A stretch of DNA of 64,000 nucleotides from Aliiroseovarius sediminilitoris (GTDB taxonomy: Bacteria > Pseudomonadota > Alphaproteobacteria > Rhodobacterales > Rhodobacteraceae), in contig NZ_FOJB01000001.1 in assembly GCF_900109955.1 (NCBI RefSeq), positions 2,914,001-2,978,000 on the forward strand, written 5' to 3'. Positions 43,470 to 50,840 of this stretch are shown piece by piece (within the stretch, counting starts at the first letter, position 1; each line of letters starts with the position of its first letter). The notes under the pieces are model-generated. The model saw only the letters and a list, made by a program, of their open reading frames with translations. It was not told where the DNA came from and did no database searches. Made by a program: the position numbers and the translations under genes.

Positions 43470-44578
43470 TCCTTCTGTCCGGCGCATATCGCCTGTTCTT
43501 TCCATTCGCGGCGTTGTTCGCCGGCACTGCCATTCCCATATGGTTGATCTATCACGCCGGTGTGGTTGAACGTATGAACAACCCCCTGCTGTGGCACCAA
43601 CACGAGATGCTGTGGGGCTATGTGCCCGCCGCTATCGCAGGTTTCCTGTTCACCGCAATCCCAAACTGGACGGGACGCCCAGCCTTGGGGCCCAAAACGG
43701 TTGCGGGTCTGTTTGGCCTTTGGCTGACCGCGCGTATCGCCATGTTTGCCGCCCCTGACGGTGCGCTGTCACACACTGTGGCTTTGGCTTTTCTGCCGAT
43801 TGTTGCTCTGCTGGTGCTGCGCGATCTGATTGCCGCCCGCAACCGCCGCAACTATGTCGTCGCTGGCGTCGTGCTCGCTCTGGGTCTGGCGCAAGCCGTC
43901 TTTTTGATGTCAGATGCTCAGCTTGGGCTGTCCATGGGCTTTGCCCTGACATTTATCCTGATGGTTCACATCGGCGGTCGAGTGACCCCGGCGTTCAGCC
44001 GCAATTGGCTGAAAAAGCGTGGGGTCAAGAACCTGCCCGCCGAATTTGGCCCGGTCGATCAAGCTGCCATTGGCCTAAGCGCGGCAACGGCTGCCAGTTG
44101 GATCGTGTTCGACCCGGGTGTTGTCACCGGTATACTGGCCGCCTTGGCTGCGATCGCCCTTGCCCTGCGTTTATCACGCTGGCGGGGCTTTGCCGTCACG
44201 CAAGAGCCGCTTTTGTTTGCACAGCACGCGGGCTATGCGTGGCTTCCGATCTCGATGACGCTTCTGGCGCTGGCGTCGCTGACTAATCTTGCAAATATCG
44301 GGCAGGTTCACCACGCGCTTGGCGCAGGTGCCATTGGTTCGATCACCATGATCATGATGCTACGCGCCCTTTTGGGTCATTCGGGCCGACCAATCGAAGG
44401 TGCCCGCTTTGACCGCGTATACCTGAATTTCGTGCATGTCGGCGCGGTCCTGCGCGTCACTGCTGACTGGACCGGCGATCCCACGTATTTCTATTATCTT
44501 GGGGGCGTTTTCTGGTCGGTCGCGATGATCTGTTTTTTCATCCGCATATTTCCCATTGCACTGGCACCACGTGTCTAG
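43466..44578 (+). CDS. nnrS: NnrS family protein
   Basis: A 370-residue integral membrane protein with about 12 helices. LWHQHEMLWGY (about 32-42) and the histidine-rich helices HIGGRVTPAF and GQVHHALGAGA are typical of NnrS, a haem- and copper-containing protein that relieves nitrosative stress. Its neighbours include adhI, which can act as an S-nitrosoglutathione reductase. No denitrification genes are present in the window. Confidence 0.9.
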   Translation: MILLSGAYRLFFPFAALFAGTAIPIWLIYHAGVVERMNNPLLWHQHEMLWGYVPAAIAGFLFTAIPNWTGRPALGPKTVAGLFGLWLTARIAMFAAPDGALSHTVALAFLPIVALLVLRDLIAARNRRNYVVAGVVLALGLAQAVFLMSDAQLGLSMGFALTFILMVHIGGRVTPAFSRNWLKKRGVKNLPAEFGPVDQAAIGLSAATAASWIVFDPGVVTGILAALAAIALALRLSRWRGFAVTQEPLLFAQHAGYAWLPISMTLLALASLTNLANIGQVHHALGAGAIGSITMIMMLRALLGHSGRPIEGARFDRVYLNFVHVGAVLRVTADWTGDPTYFYYLGGVFWSVAMICFFIRIFPIALAPRV

Positions 44579-44611
44579 TTAGCTCACTCACATCAGTTGA
44601 GGGAGCCGCAG

Positions 44612-45445
44612 ATGGAAACGTTATCAGAAAACGCCTGTTTCGGAGGCACGCAAGGCGTCTATAAACACGCATCAAAAGCGACCGGCACCGACATGACATT
44701 TGGGCTGTTCAGCCCGGTCGAGGCACAAGACGGCCCCGTGCCTGTTCTTTGGTTTTTATCTGGTCTGACCTGCACTCATGAAAACGCCATGACCAAGGCC
44801 GGCGCGCAATGCTGGGCGGCGGAACATGGCATCGCCCTGATTTTTCCAGACACCAGTCCACGAGGGGATCATGTGGCAGATGATGACGCCTATGATCTGG
44901 GGAAAGGTGCAGGCTTTTACCTCAATGCCACGCAGGATCCATGGGCCGCGAACTTCCAGATGTGGGATTACATAATCGAAGACTTGCCCGCGCTGGTGTT
45001 CGACCACTTCGCGCTGGACCCTGAACGACAAGGCATCACCGGTCATTCGATGGGCGGGCACGGTGCCCTGACCATCGCAATGACCCTGCCCGAGCAGTTC
45101 AGGTCCGTGTCTGCCTTTTCTCCGATCTGCAATCCGACCGCGTCAGATTGGGGCCGCAAACAGCTTGAGGCATATCTGGGCGATGAAGAAGATGCCGATT
45201 GGTTGGCCCATGATGCAAGCCACCTGATGCGCCAGCGCGGGTTCGATGGTCCGATGCTGATCGACACCGGCACCAAGGATCAGTTCATCGACCTTCTGCG
45301 CCCCGAAACGTTGGCCCACGCTATCGCGAGCAGACGCCAGCAAGCCGTGTTCCGTATGCAGCCCGGTTATGACCACAGCTATTTCTTCGTGTCCTCGTTC
45401 ATGGAAGAACATGTTGGCTTCCACGCCGAAGCGCTCTGGGCTTGA
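44612..45445 (+). CDS. fghA: S-formylglutathione hydrolase
   Basis: Completes glutathione-dependent formaldehyde oxidation, releasing formate. It has 277 residues from ATG 44612 with GAGGGAG upstream. Esterase-D family: oxyanion region FLSGLTCTHEN, nucleophile elbow GHSMGGHGA (Ser near 149), Asp near 225 and His in YDHSYFF near 258. It works after AdhI. Confidence 0.95.
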   Translation: METLSENACFGGTQGVYKHASKATGTDMTFGLFSPVEAQDGPVPVLWFLSGLTCTHENAMTKAGAQCWAAEHGIALIFPDTSPRGDHVADDDAYDLGKGAGFYLNATQDPWAANFQMWDYIIEDLPALVFDHFALDPERQGITGHSMGGHGALTIAMTLPEQFRSVSAFSPICNPTASDWGRKQLEAYLGDEEDADWLAHDASHLMRQRGFDGPMLIDTGTKDQFIDLLRPETLAHAIASRRQQAVFRMQPGYDHSYFFVSSFMEEHVGFHAEALWA

Positions 45446-45451
45446 TCTGAC

Positions 45452-45901
45452 GTGGTCGTCTTTGTGGATGCCGACGCCTGCCCGGTAAAGGCCGAAGCTG
45501 AAGCCGTGGCCACCCGTCACAAGACCAAAGTGTTTTTCGTATCCAATGGCGGGTTGCGTCCGTCGCAAAACCCCTTGGTCGAAATGGTCTATGTTCCTGA
45601 TGGGCCCGACGTGGCCGATATGTGGATCGCAGATCGCGCGGGGCCATCAGACGTGGTGGTCACGGGTGATATCCCGCTTGCCGCCAAATGCGTCGAAGCC
45701 GGGGCGCAGGTGTTACGCCATTCCGGCGAGCGGTTCACCGAAAGCAATGTGCGCGAACAGCTTGCGATGCGGGATTTGATGACAGACTTGCGCGCCGCCG
45801 ACCCGTTTCGGCAGGGTGCCGGGCGCGCGTTCTCAAAATCCGATCGCGCGCGGTTTCGCGAGGCATTGGAGATGGCATTGCGGCGCGTTGCTTCCACCTA
45901 G
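45452..45901 (+). CDS. UPF0178 (YaiI/YqxD, DUF188) family protein
   Basis: A 149-residue protein starting at GTG, 6 bp after fghA. The opening VDADACPVK and DVVVTGDIPLA match the family, which has a PIN-like nuclease fold with conserved aspartates. Function unknown. Length is usual for the family. A stem-loop follows its stop. Confidence 0.92.
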   Translation: MVVFVDADACPVKAEAEAVATRHKTKVFFVSNGGLRPSQNPLVEMVYVPDGPDVADMWIADRAGPSDVVVTGDIPLAAKCVEAGAQVLRHSGERFTESNVREQLAMRDLMTDLRAADPFRQGAGRAFSKSDRARFREALEMALRRVAST

Positions 45902-45934
45902 GCGATAGGCGGATTTCCGCAACAATACCAGACG

Positions 45935-45967
45935 GTAAGGGGAGGCACGGGTTGCAATTCCCCTTAC
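45935..45967 (+). repeat. 9-bp inverted repeat after the UPF0178 gene
   Basis: GTAAGGGGA (45935-45943) and TCCCCTTAC (45959-45967) with a 15-nt loop. No T-tract follows. It may mark the end of the fghA transcript or part of a small RNA. Confidence 0.5.
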
Positions 45968-46113
45968 ATATCCCCCTGTAAATGATGTTTGATAAATGTG
46001 ACCAAAGGCGCTGCCGTTTTGAGGCGTTCCAACACACCCGACGGTAAATTTGCCAACCGGCCTGACCAGAACGTGAAATAGGGCAAGAAGACATTTTTAA
46101 TGACGCGTGACAG

Positions 46114-46139
46114 GGGAAGGCTTCGGCCTTCCCTTTTTT
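46114..46139 (+). terminator. strong intrinsic terminator upstream of sseA
   Basis: Perfect 8-bp stem GGGAAGGC / GCCTTCCC with a stable TTCG tetraloop, followed by six T residues. It is 213 bp after the last upstream stop codon and 90 bp before sseA, so it either ends a long 3' trailer or an independent small RNA. Confidence 0.85.
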
Positions 46140-46228
46140 CCGCCCCATTCCGATGTTTGCGCACGCAGACTTGCGTATCTGCGCCTTGCACACTAGGCAG
46201 ATATGGCAAACTGACCGGAGGGAAAGTC

Positions 46229-47083
46229 ATGCCGCATAGCGACCCAAGAACGCTGGTTTCAACCGACTGGCTTGCCAAGCATCTGAAAGACCCGGACCTG
46301 CGCGTGATCGACGCCAGTTGGTATATGCCGGACATGGGCCGCGACGCGCGTGCCGAATACGACGCGGCACATATTCCTGGCGCTCGCTATTTCGACATAG
46401 ATGAAATTGCAGACCTGCGATCAGACCTTCCGCACATGATGCCCCCGGTTGAAAAATTCATGTCCCGCGTCCGCGCCATGGGCATCGGCGATGGCCATCA
46501 GATCGTCGTCTATGATGGTATGGGTCTGTTTTCCGCCGCGCGTGTCTGGTGGATGTTCCGCCTGATGGGCCACAGGGACATCGCTGTGTTGGACGGCGGT
46601 TTTCCGAAATGGCAGGCCGAGGGGCATCCCATCGAAGACCTGCCCCCTGTCGTCCGCGACCGTCACATGACAGTCGTGCGACAGGCCCATATGGTGAAAG
46701 ACGTCACACAGGTTGCAGCAGCGTCAAAGCTGGGCGATCATCAGATCATCGACGCCCGGTCTGCCGAACGGTTCCGCGGCGATGCGCCCGAGCCGCGCGA
46801 AGGGTTGCGTGCGGGCCATATCCCGAACTCAAGGAATGTGCCGTTTCGCAGTTTGCTGAACGACGACGGCACAATGAAATCCCCGGAGGAGATGCGTGGC
46901 ATCTTTGAAGCTGCGGGCGCGGACCTTGAAAAGCCCGCGATCCTAAGCTGCGGATCGGGCGTGACCGCAGCGATCCTTGCGCTGGCGCTGGAGCGAATGG
47001 GCCATGACCGCCACGCCGTCTATGACGGAAGTTGGGCCGAGTGGGGCATGTATAACGACCTGAAAGTCGAGACCGGAGAATAG
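46229..47083 (+). CDS. sseA: 3-mercaptopyruvate sulfurtransferase
   Basis: Two rhodanese domains in 284 residues. The active-site loop CGSGVTA with Cys near 240 is the mercaptopyruvate sulfurtransferase version, unlike the CRxGx[RT] of thiosulfate enzymes. It moves sulfur from 3-mercaptopyruvate to thiol acceptors or cyanide. ATG 46229 has GGAGGG upstream. Three bp before the aminotransferase gene, which can supply mercaptopyruvate by transaminating cysteine. Confidence 0.94.
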   Translation: MPHSDPRTLVSTDWLAKHLKDPDLRVIDASWYMPDMGRDARAEYDAAHIPGARYFDIDEIADLRSDLPHMMPPVEKFMSRVRAMGIGDGHQIVVYDGMGLFSAARVWWMFRLMGHRDIAVLDGGFPKWQAEGHPIEDLPPVVRDRHMTVVRQAHMVKDVTQVAAASKLGDHQIIDARSAERFRGDAPEPREGLRAGHIPNSRNVPFRSLLNDDGTMKSPEEMRGIFEAAGADLEKPAILSCGSGVTAAILALALERMGHDRHAVYDGSWAEWGMYNDLKVETGE

Positions 47084-47086
47084 ACG

Positions 47087-48271
47087 ATGTTCAACAATCT
47101 GAACCCTCAGCCCAAAGACAAGATCATTGCGCTGATGAGCCAATACCGCGAAGACCCGCGTGAAGGAAAAATCGACCTTGGCGTCGGGGTTTACAAGAAT
47201 GCGCAAGGCGTGACCCCGGTCATGCGCGCTGTGAAAGCCGCCGAGAAGGTGTTGTGGGATCTTGAAAGCACGAAATCCTATACCGGGTTGGCTGGCGACC
47301 CGGCGTATTGTCGCGCTCTGTCTGGTCTGGTTTTGGGCGAAAGTGTCGGTGCTGACCGCCTGTCAATGGCCGCCCAGCCAGGCGGCACGGGTGCCATTCA
47401 CCAAGCGGTCGAGCTGATCAAGATGGCCTCTCCCGACGCGACGATCTGGCTGTCCGCACCCACGTGGCCGAACCACCCGTCGATCATCAAGCATCTGGGC
47501 ATGAAAATGGCCGAGTATCGCTATTTCGACAATGAAAGCCGCGCTGTTGATTTCGACGGAATGAAGGAAGACCTGAAGGGCATCAAGGCGGGTGACGCGG
47601 TGCTGTTACACGGCTGCTGTCACAACCCGACCGGCGCGAACCTGACCTTGCCGCAATGGAAAGAAGTGGCCGCGCTGATCGTCGAAAAAGGTGCAACGCC
47701 ACTGATCGACATCGCCTATCAGGGCTTTGGTGATGGGCTGGATCAGGATGCCGCCGGTGTTCGTTTGATCGCGCAAACGGTTCCCGAGGCATTGATTGCG
47801 GCGAGTTGTTCGAAAAACTTCGGCATCTACCGCGAACGTACCGGGCTTCTGGTCGGCATCTCGCAAAATGCTGAACAGGCTGGCATCACCCAGCAGAACC
47901 TGACCCACCTGAACCGCCAGAATTTCAGCTTCCCCCCGGACCACGGGGCGCGTCTTGTGACCATGATCCTTGAGGATGACGGCCTGCGCGCCGACTGGAT
48001 GGCCGAGCTGGAAGAGGTCCGCACCGGCATGTTGTCCCTGCGTGAAAAACTGGCGAGCGAATTGCGCGCGCGCACCGGGTCAGACCGCTTTGGCTTCATT
48101 GCCGAACACCGCGGCATGTTCTCGCGTCTTGGTGCAACACCTGAACAGGTCGAGGCGCTGCGCGTCGATCACGGCATCTATATGGTCGGAGACTCGCGGA
48201 TGAACATCGCGGGTCTGAATGAAGAGACGGTGCCGTTGTTGGCAGAAGCGATTGTGAAGGTTGGGGTGTAA
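47087..48271 (+). CDS. aromatic/aspartate aminotransferase (class I)
   Basis: PLP enzyme of 394 residues in the Ialpha aspartate/tyrosine aminotransferase branch. Signatures: LGVGVYKNAQG near 32, CCHNPTGANLT near 180, and the PLP-lysine motif SCSKNFGIYRER near 243. It may act in aromatic amino acid synthesis downstream of pheA or in cysteine transamination with sseA, whose 3' end carries its ribosome site GGAGAA. Confidence 0.92.
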   Translation: MFNNLNPQPKDKIIALMSQYREDPREGKIDLGVGVYKNAQGVTPVMRAVKAAEKVLWDLESTKSYTGLAGDPAYCRALSGLVLGESVGADRLSMAAQPGGTGAIHQAVELIKMASPDATIWLSAPTWPNHPSIIKHLGMKMAEYRYFDNESRAVDFDGMKEDLKGIKAGDAVLLHGCCHNPTGANLTLPQWKEVAALIVEKGATPLIDIAYQGFGDGLDQDAAGVRLIAQTVPEALIAASCSKNFGIYRERTGLLVGISQNAEQAGITQQNLTHLNRQNFSFPPDHGARLVTMILEDDGLRADWMAELEEVRTGMLSLREKLASELRARTGSDRFGFIAEHRGMFSRLGATPEQVEALRVDHGIYMVGDSRMNIAGLNEETVPLLAEAIVKVGV

Positions 48272-48298
48272 CACGTTATCCAACGCACCTCGACACAT

Positions 48299-48721
48299 CT
48301 ATCGGGAGGCGTTTCCGCTTTCTGCTTCGACAAAACGCTTGAAGTTATCCAGTATCGCCTGCCAACCCGCGCGCTGCATGTCGGCAGAGTTCTGGTCCTC
48401 TGGCTCGAACGTTTCGCGTATCGTTGTTTTTCCACCTGCTTCAGAAAACTGAACACGCAGCTTCCGCCCACCAAACTCTGCCTCCAGCAGGTTTGGTTTT
48501 TCGATGCGTGTGTAGGTTCCGGAGAAGTCAAACCCCATGGAGCCATCCCTGGCTTCCATGCGACTGCTGAATTCACCTCCGACTTTCAAATCCACACTGG
48601 ATTTGGTGGTGTGCCAATCATCTGACGCTGCGTTCCATTGAATGATCGCCTCTGGGGTGGTCCAGGCAGTCCAAACGGCATCGATGGGGGCGTCAATCGT
48701 AGTCTCGATGGTGATTTCCAT
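48299..48721 (-). CDS. SRPBCC protein, AHSA1 type
   Basis: A 140-residue protein starting METIETT-like (MEITIETTIDAPIDAVW) after AAGGAGA. The pattern W-x-A-x-T-x-PE near 19-27 followed by the GGEF-like KVGGEFSSRM turn is typical of the activator-of-Hsp90-ATPase-like (AHSA1) subgroup. In bacteria these are small ligand-binding or stress proteins without a firm function. Convergent with the aminotransferase; located downstream of amtB on the same strand but after its terminator. Confidence 0.8.
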   Translation of the reverse strand: MEITIETTIDAPIDAVWTAWTTPEAIIQWNAASDDWHTTKSSVDLKVGGEFSSRMEARDGSMGFDFSGTYTRIEKPNLLEAEFGGRKLRVQFSEAGGKTTIRETFEPEDQNSADMQRAGWQAILDNFKRFVEAESGNASR

Positions 48722-48794
48722 GTCAGTTCTCCTTTTACCGCAGATCGGAACACGGTGGATCAATCTGACAGTAGCATCCAACACCCCCTTAGCA

Positions 48795-48829
48795 AAAACA
48801 AAGAGAAGGAGGCGATTGCCCCCTTCTCT
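48795..48829 (-). terminator. intrinsic terminator of the glnK-amtB operon
   Basis: On the minus strand, AGAGAAGG / CCTTCTCT with an extended GGC/GCC inner helix (48802-48829), followed by TTTGTTTTTG. Two further perfect stems lie between this and the amtB stop. Confidence 0.8.
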
Positions 48830-48835
48830 CTCCCT

Positions 48836-48886
48836 GTTGGCCCTGGCTTTGCGCGGCCAACGCGTGCCGGGGTTGATCCCCGGCAC
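48836..48886 (-). repeat. two tandem stem-loops in the amtB 3' region
   Basis: GTTGGCC / GGCCAAC (48836-48861) and GTGCCGGGG / CCCCGGCAC with a 5-nt loop (48864-48886). With the following terminator they form three consecutive hairpins, likely protecting the mRNA 3' end. Confidence 0.55.
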
Positions 48887-48897
48887 ATTTATTCTGA

Positions 48898-50214
48898 TCA
48901 CCCGTTGGTGAACTCGGGATAGGCTTCCATGCCCAACTCGGCCATGTCGAGGCCGCCCACCTCTTCTTCCTCGCTGACCCGCAGGCCCATCGTCGCCTTG
49001 ATGATCGCAAAGACGATGAAGCTGACCGCGAAGACAAAGATGCCGATGGCAAGGAACCCCATGATCTGGGTGCCATAGCTGGCGTCTGCGTTGGTCCAGG
49101 CCACGATGAACGTGCCCCAGAAACCTGCCGCAAGGTGAACCGGGATCGCACCGACCACGTCGTCGATCTTCAGCTTGTCCAGCAGCGGCACGACAAAGAC
49201 CACGATCACCCCACCGATACCGCCAATAATCAGCGCCTGAAACAGTGACGGGGCCAGCGGTTCTGCCGTGATCGACACCAGGCCCGCCAGAGCACCGTTC
49301 AGGGTCATCGTCAGATCGACTTTCTTGAACAGAAGCTGCGTCATGATCATCGCAACGACGGCACCCGAAGCTGCGGCCATGTTGGTATTGGCAAAGATCC
49401 GCGCCACGTCCGACACGTCCGAGATCGTGCCCATCGCCAGTTGCGAACCACCATTGAACCCGAACCAGCCCAGCCACAGGATGAATGTCCCCAGCGTTGC
49501 GAGCGGCAGGTTCGACCCCGGCATCGGTACGGTGCGACCATCTTTGTATTTACCAATGCGCGGACCAAGGGTCAGGACACCTGCCAGAGCGGCGAAGCCA
49601 CCGGCAGCGTGCACAAGGGTGGAACCCGCGAAGTCCGAGAAACCCGCTTCCGACAACCAGCCGCCGCCCCACTGCCAACTTGCTTCGATCGGATAAATAA
49701 AGCCGGTCAGAACGACCACGAAAGCAAGGAAGGGCCACAGCTTGATGCGTTCGGCCAGCGTTCCCGACACAATCGACGCCGTGGTGGCGCAAAACATCAA
49801 CTGGAAAAAGAAGTCAGACGCGCCGGAGGCATAGCCAATGTCCACCGCATCGGCAGCAACACCAACCGGATCGAGCGACGTCACGGCAAAGAACGGCCCA
49901 AGCCAGCCTTCGATCAGCCATTCACCGGGATACATGATGCCATAGCCCGCGAGCCAATACATGATTGCCGCGATGGAAAAGAGCGCGACATTCTTGGTCA
50001 GCTGCATGGTCACGTTCTTTGAACGGACAAGACCAGCCTCCAACATTGAAAAACCTGCGGCCATCCAGAACACCATGATGCCACCCAGAAGAAACAGCAC
50101 GGATGTGAGGATGAATTGCGTATGGGCGGCGGCCTCGCCGCCCGCCTCTTGGGCCAAAGCCAAGCCGGGCAATGCTGCCAGCAGGGCTGTCGATATTACA
50201 AGTTTATGTTTCAT
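48898..50214 (-). CDS. amtB: ammonium transporter AmtB
   Basis: A 438-residue channel with a cleavable signal peptide (about 1-21) and 11 helices. Ammonium-conducting pore histidines are visible in STLVHAAGG and GAIPVHLAAG; DFAGSTLVH is the family signature. A long charged C-terminal tail with SEEEEVGGLD would interact with GlnK. ATG 50214 has AAAGGAA upstream. Second gene of the glnK-amtB operon, 19 bp after glnK. Confidence 0.97.
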   Translation of the reverse strand: MKHKLVISTALLAALPGLALAQEAGGEAAAHTQFILTSVLFLLGGIMVFWMAAGFSMLEAGLVRSKNVTMQLTKNVALFSIAAIMYWLAGYGIMYPGEWLIEGWLGPFFAVTSLDPVGVAADAVDIGYASGASDFFFQLMFCATTASIVSGTLAERIKLWPFLAFVVVLTGFIYPIEASWQWGGGWLSEAGFSDFAGSTLVHAAGGFAALAGVLTLGPRIGKYKDGRTVPMPGSNLPLATLGTFILWLGWFGFNGGSQLAMGTISDVSDVARIFANTNMAAASGAVVAMIMTQLLFKKVDLTMTLNGALAGLVSITAEPLAPSLFQALIIGGIGGVIVVFVVPLLDKLKIDDVVGAIPVHLAAGFWGTFIVAWTNADASYGTQIMGFLAIGIFVFAVSFIVFAIIKATMGLRVSEEEEVGGLDMAELGMEAYPEFTNG

Positions 50215-50233
50215 TGTATTTCCTTTCGCGCGC

Positions 50234-50629
<396 letters not shown>

Positions 50630-50719
50630 CTATTCAGTGCGTCAGAACCGGGTGAAGGACAGGGTTGGCATAGCTTCGCCGACGCCCAAAACTGTGGTTG
50701 CGCAAAAAATGCTGCGCAT

Positions 50720-50733
50720 GCACAATGATGTGC
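50720..50733. promoter_or_regulatory. possible NtrC-like dyad upstream of glnK
   Basis: GCACA-ATGA-TGTGC, a perfect 5-bp-arm palindrome about 148 bp upstream of the glnK start. NtrC sites have GCAC and GTGC half-sites, but with a spacing one base longer, so this is tentative. I saw no clear sigma-54 promoter. Confidence 0.3.
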
Positions 50734-50840
50734 TTAAATTTTAGACGTTGCGAAAAGTCGCAGGCGCCGGATGAACCGGCTACACTCTTCGAAATCGATT
50801 CGTTAATCTGGATCAACCGAGCAGACGCGGAACCAGTATC

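Larger units (their letters stand above)
45902..46228. other. 327-bp intergenic region with a hairpin and a strong terminator, candidate small RNA
   Basis: Contains a 9-bp inverted repeat, GTAAGGGGA / TCCCCTTAC (45935-45967), and 150 nt further a strong plus-strand terminator (46114-46139) that no upstream coding gene needs at that distance. The region between could encode a small RNA of roughly 120-200 nt. A minus-strand open frame (45964 upward) lacks a start codon with a ribosome site. Confidence 0.45.

Noticed and set aside
45964-46335. Minus-strand open frame whose end reads like a small protein (LPYFTFWSGRLANLPSG...)
   Set aside because: It has no start codon with a ribosome site in the plausible part, and it runs through a strong terminator and into sseA.
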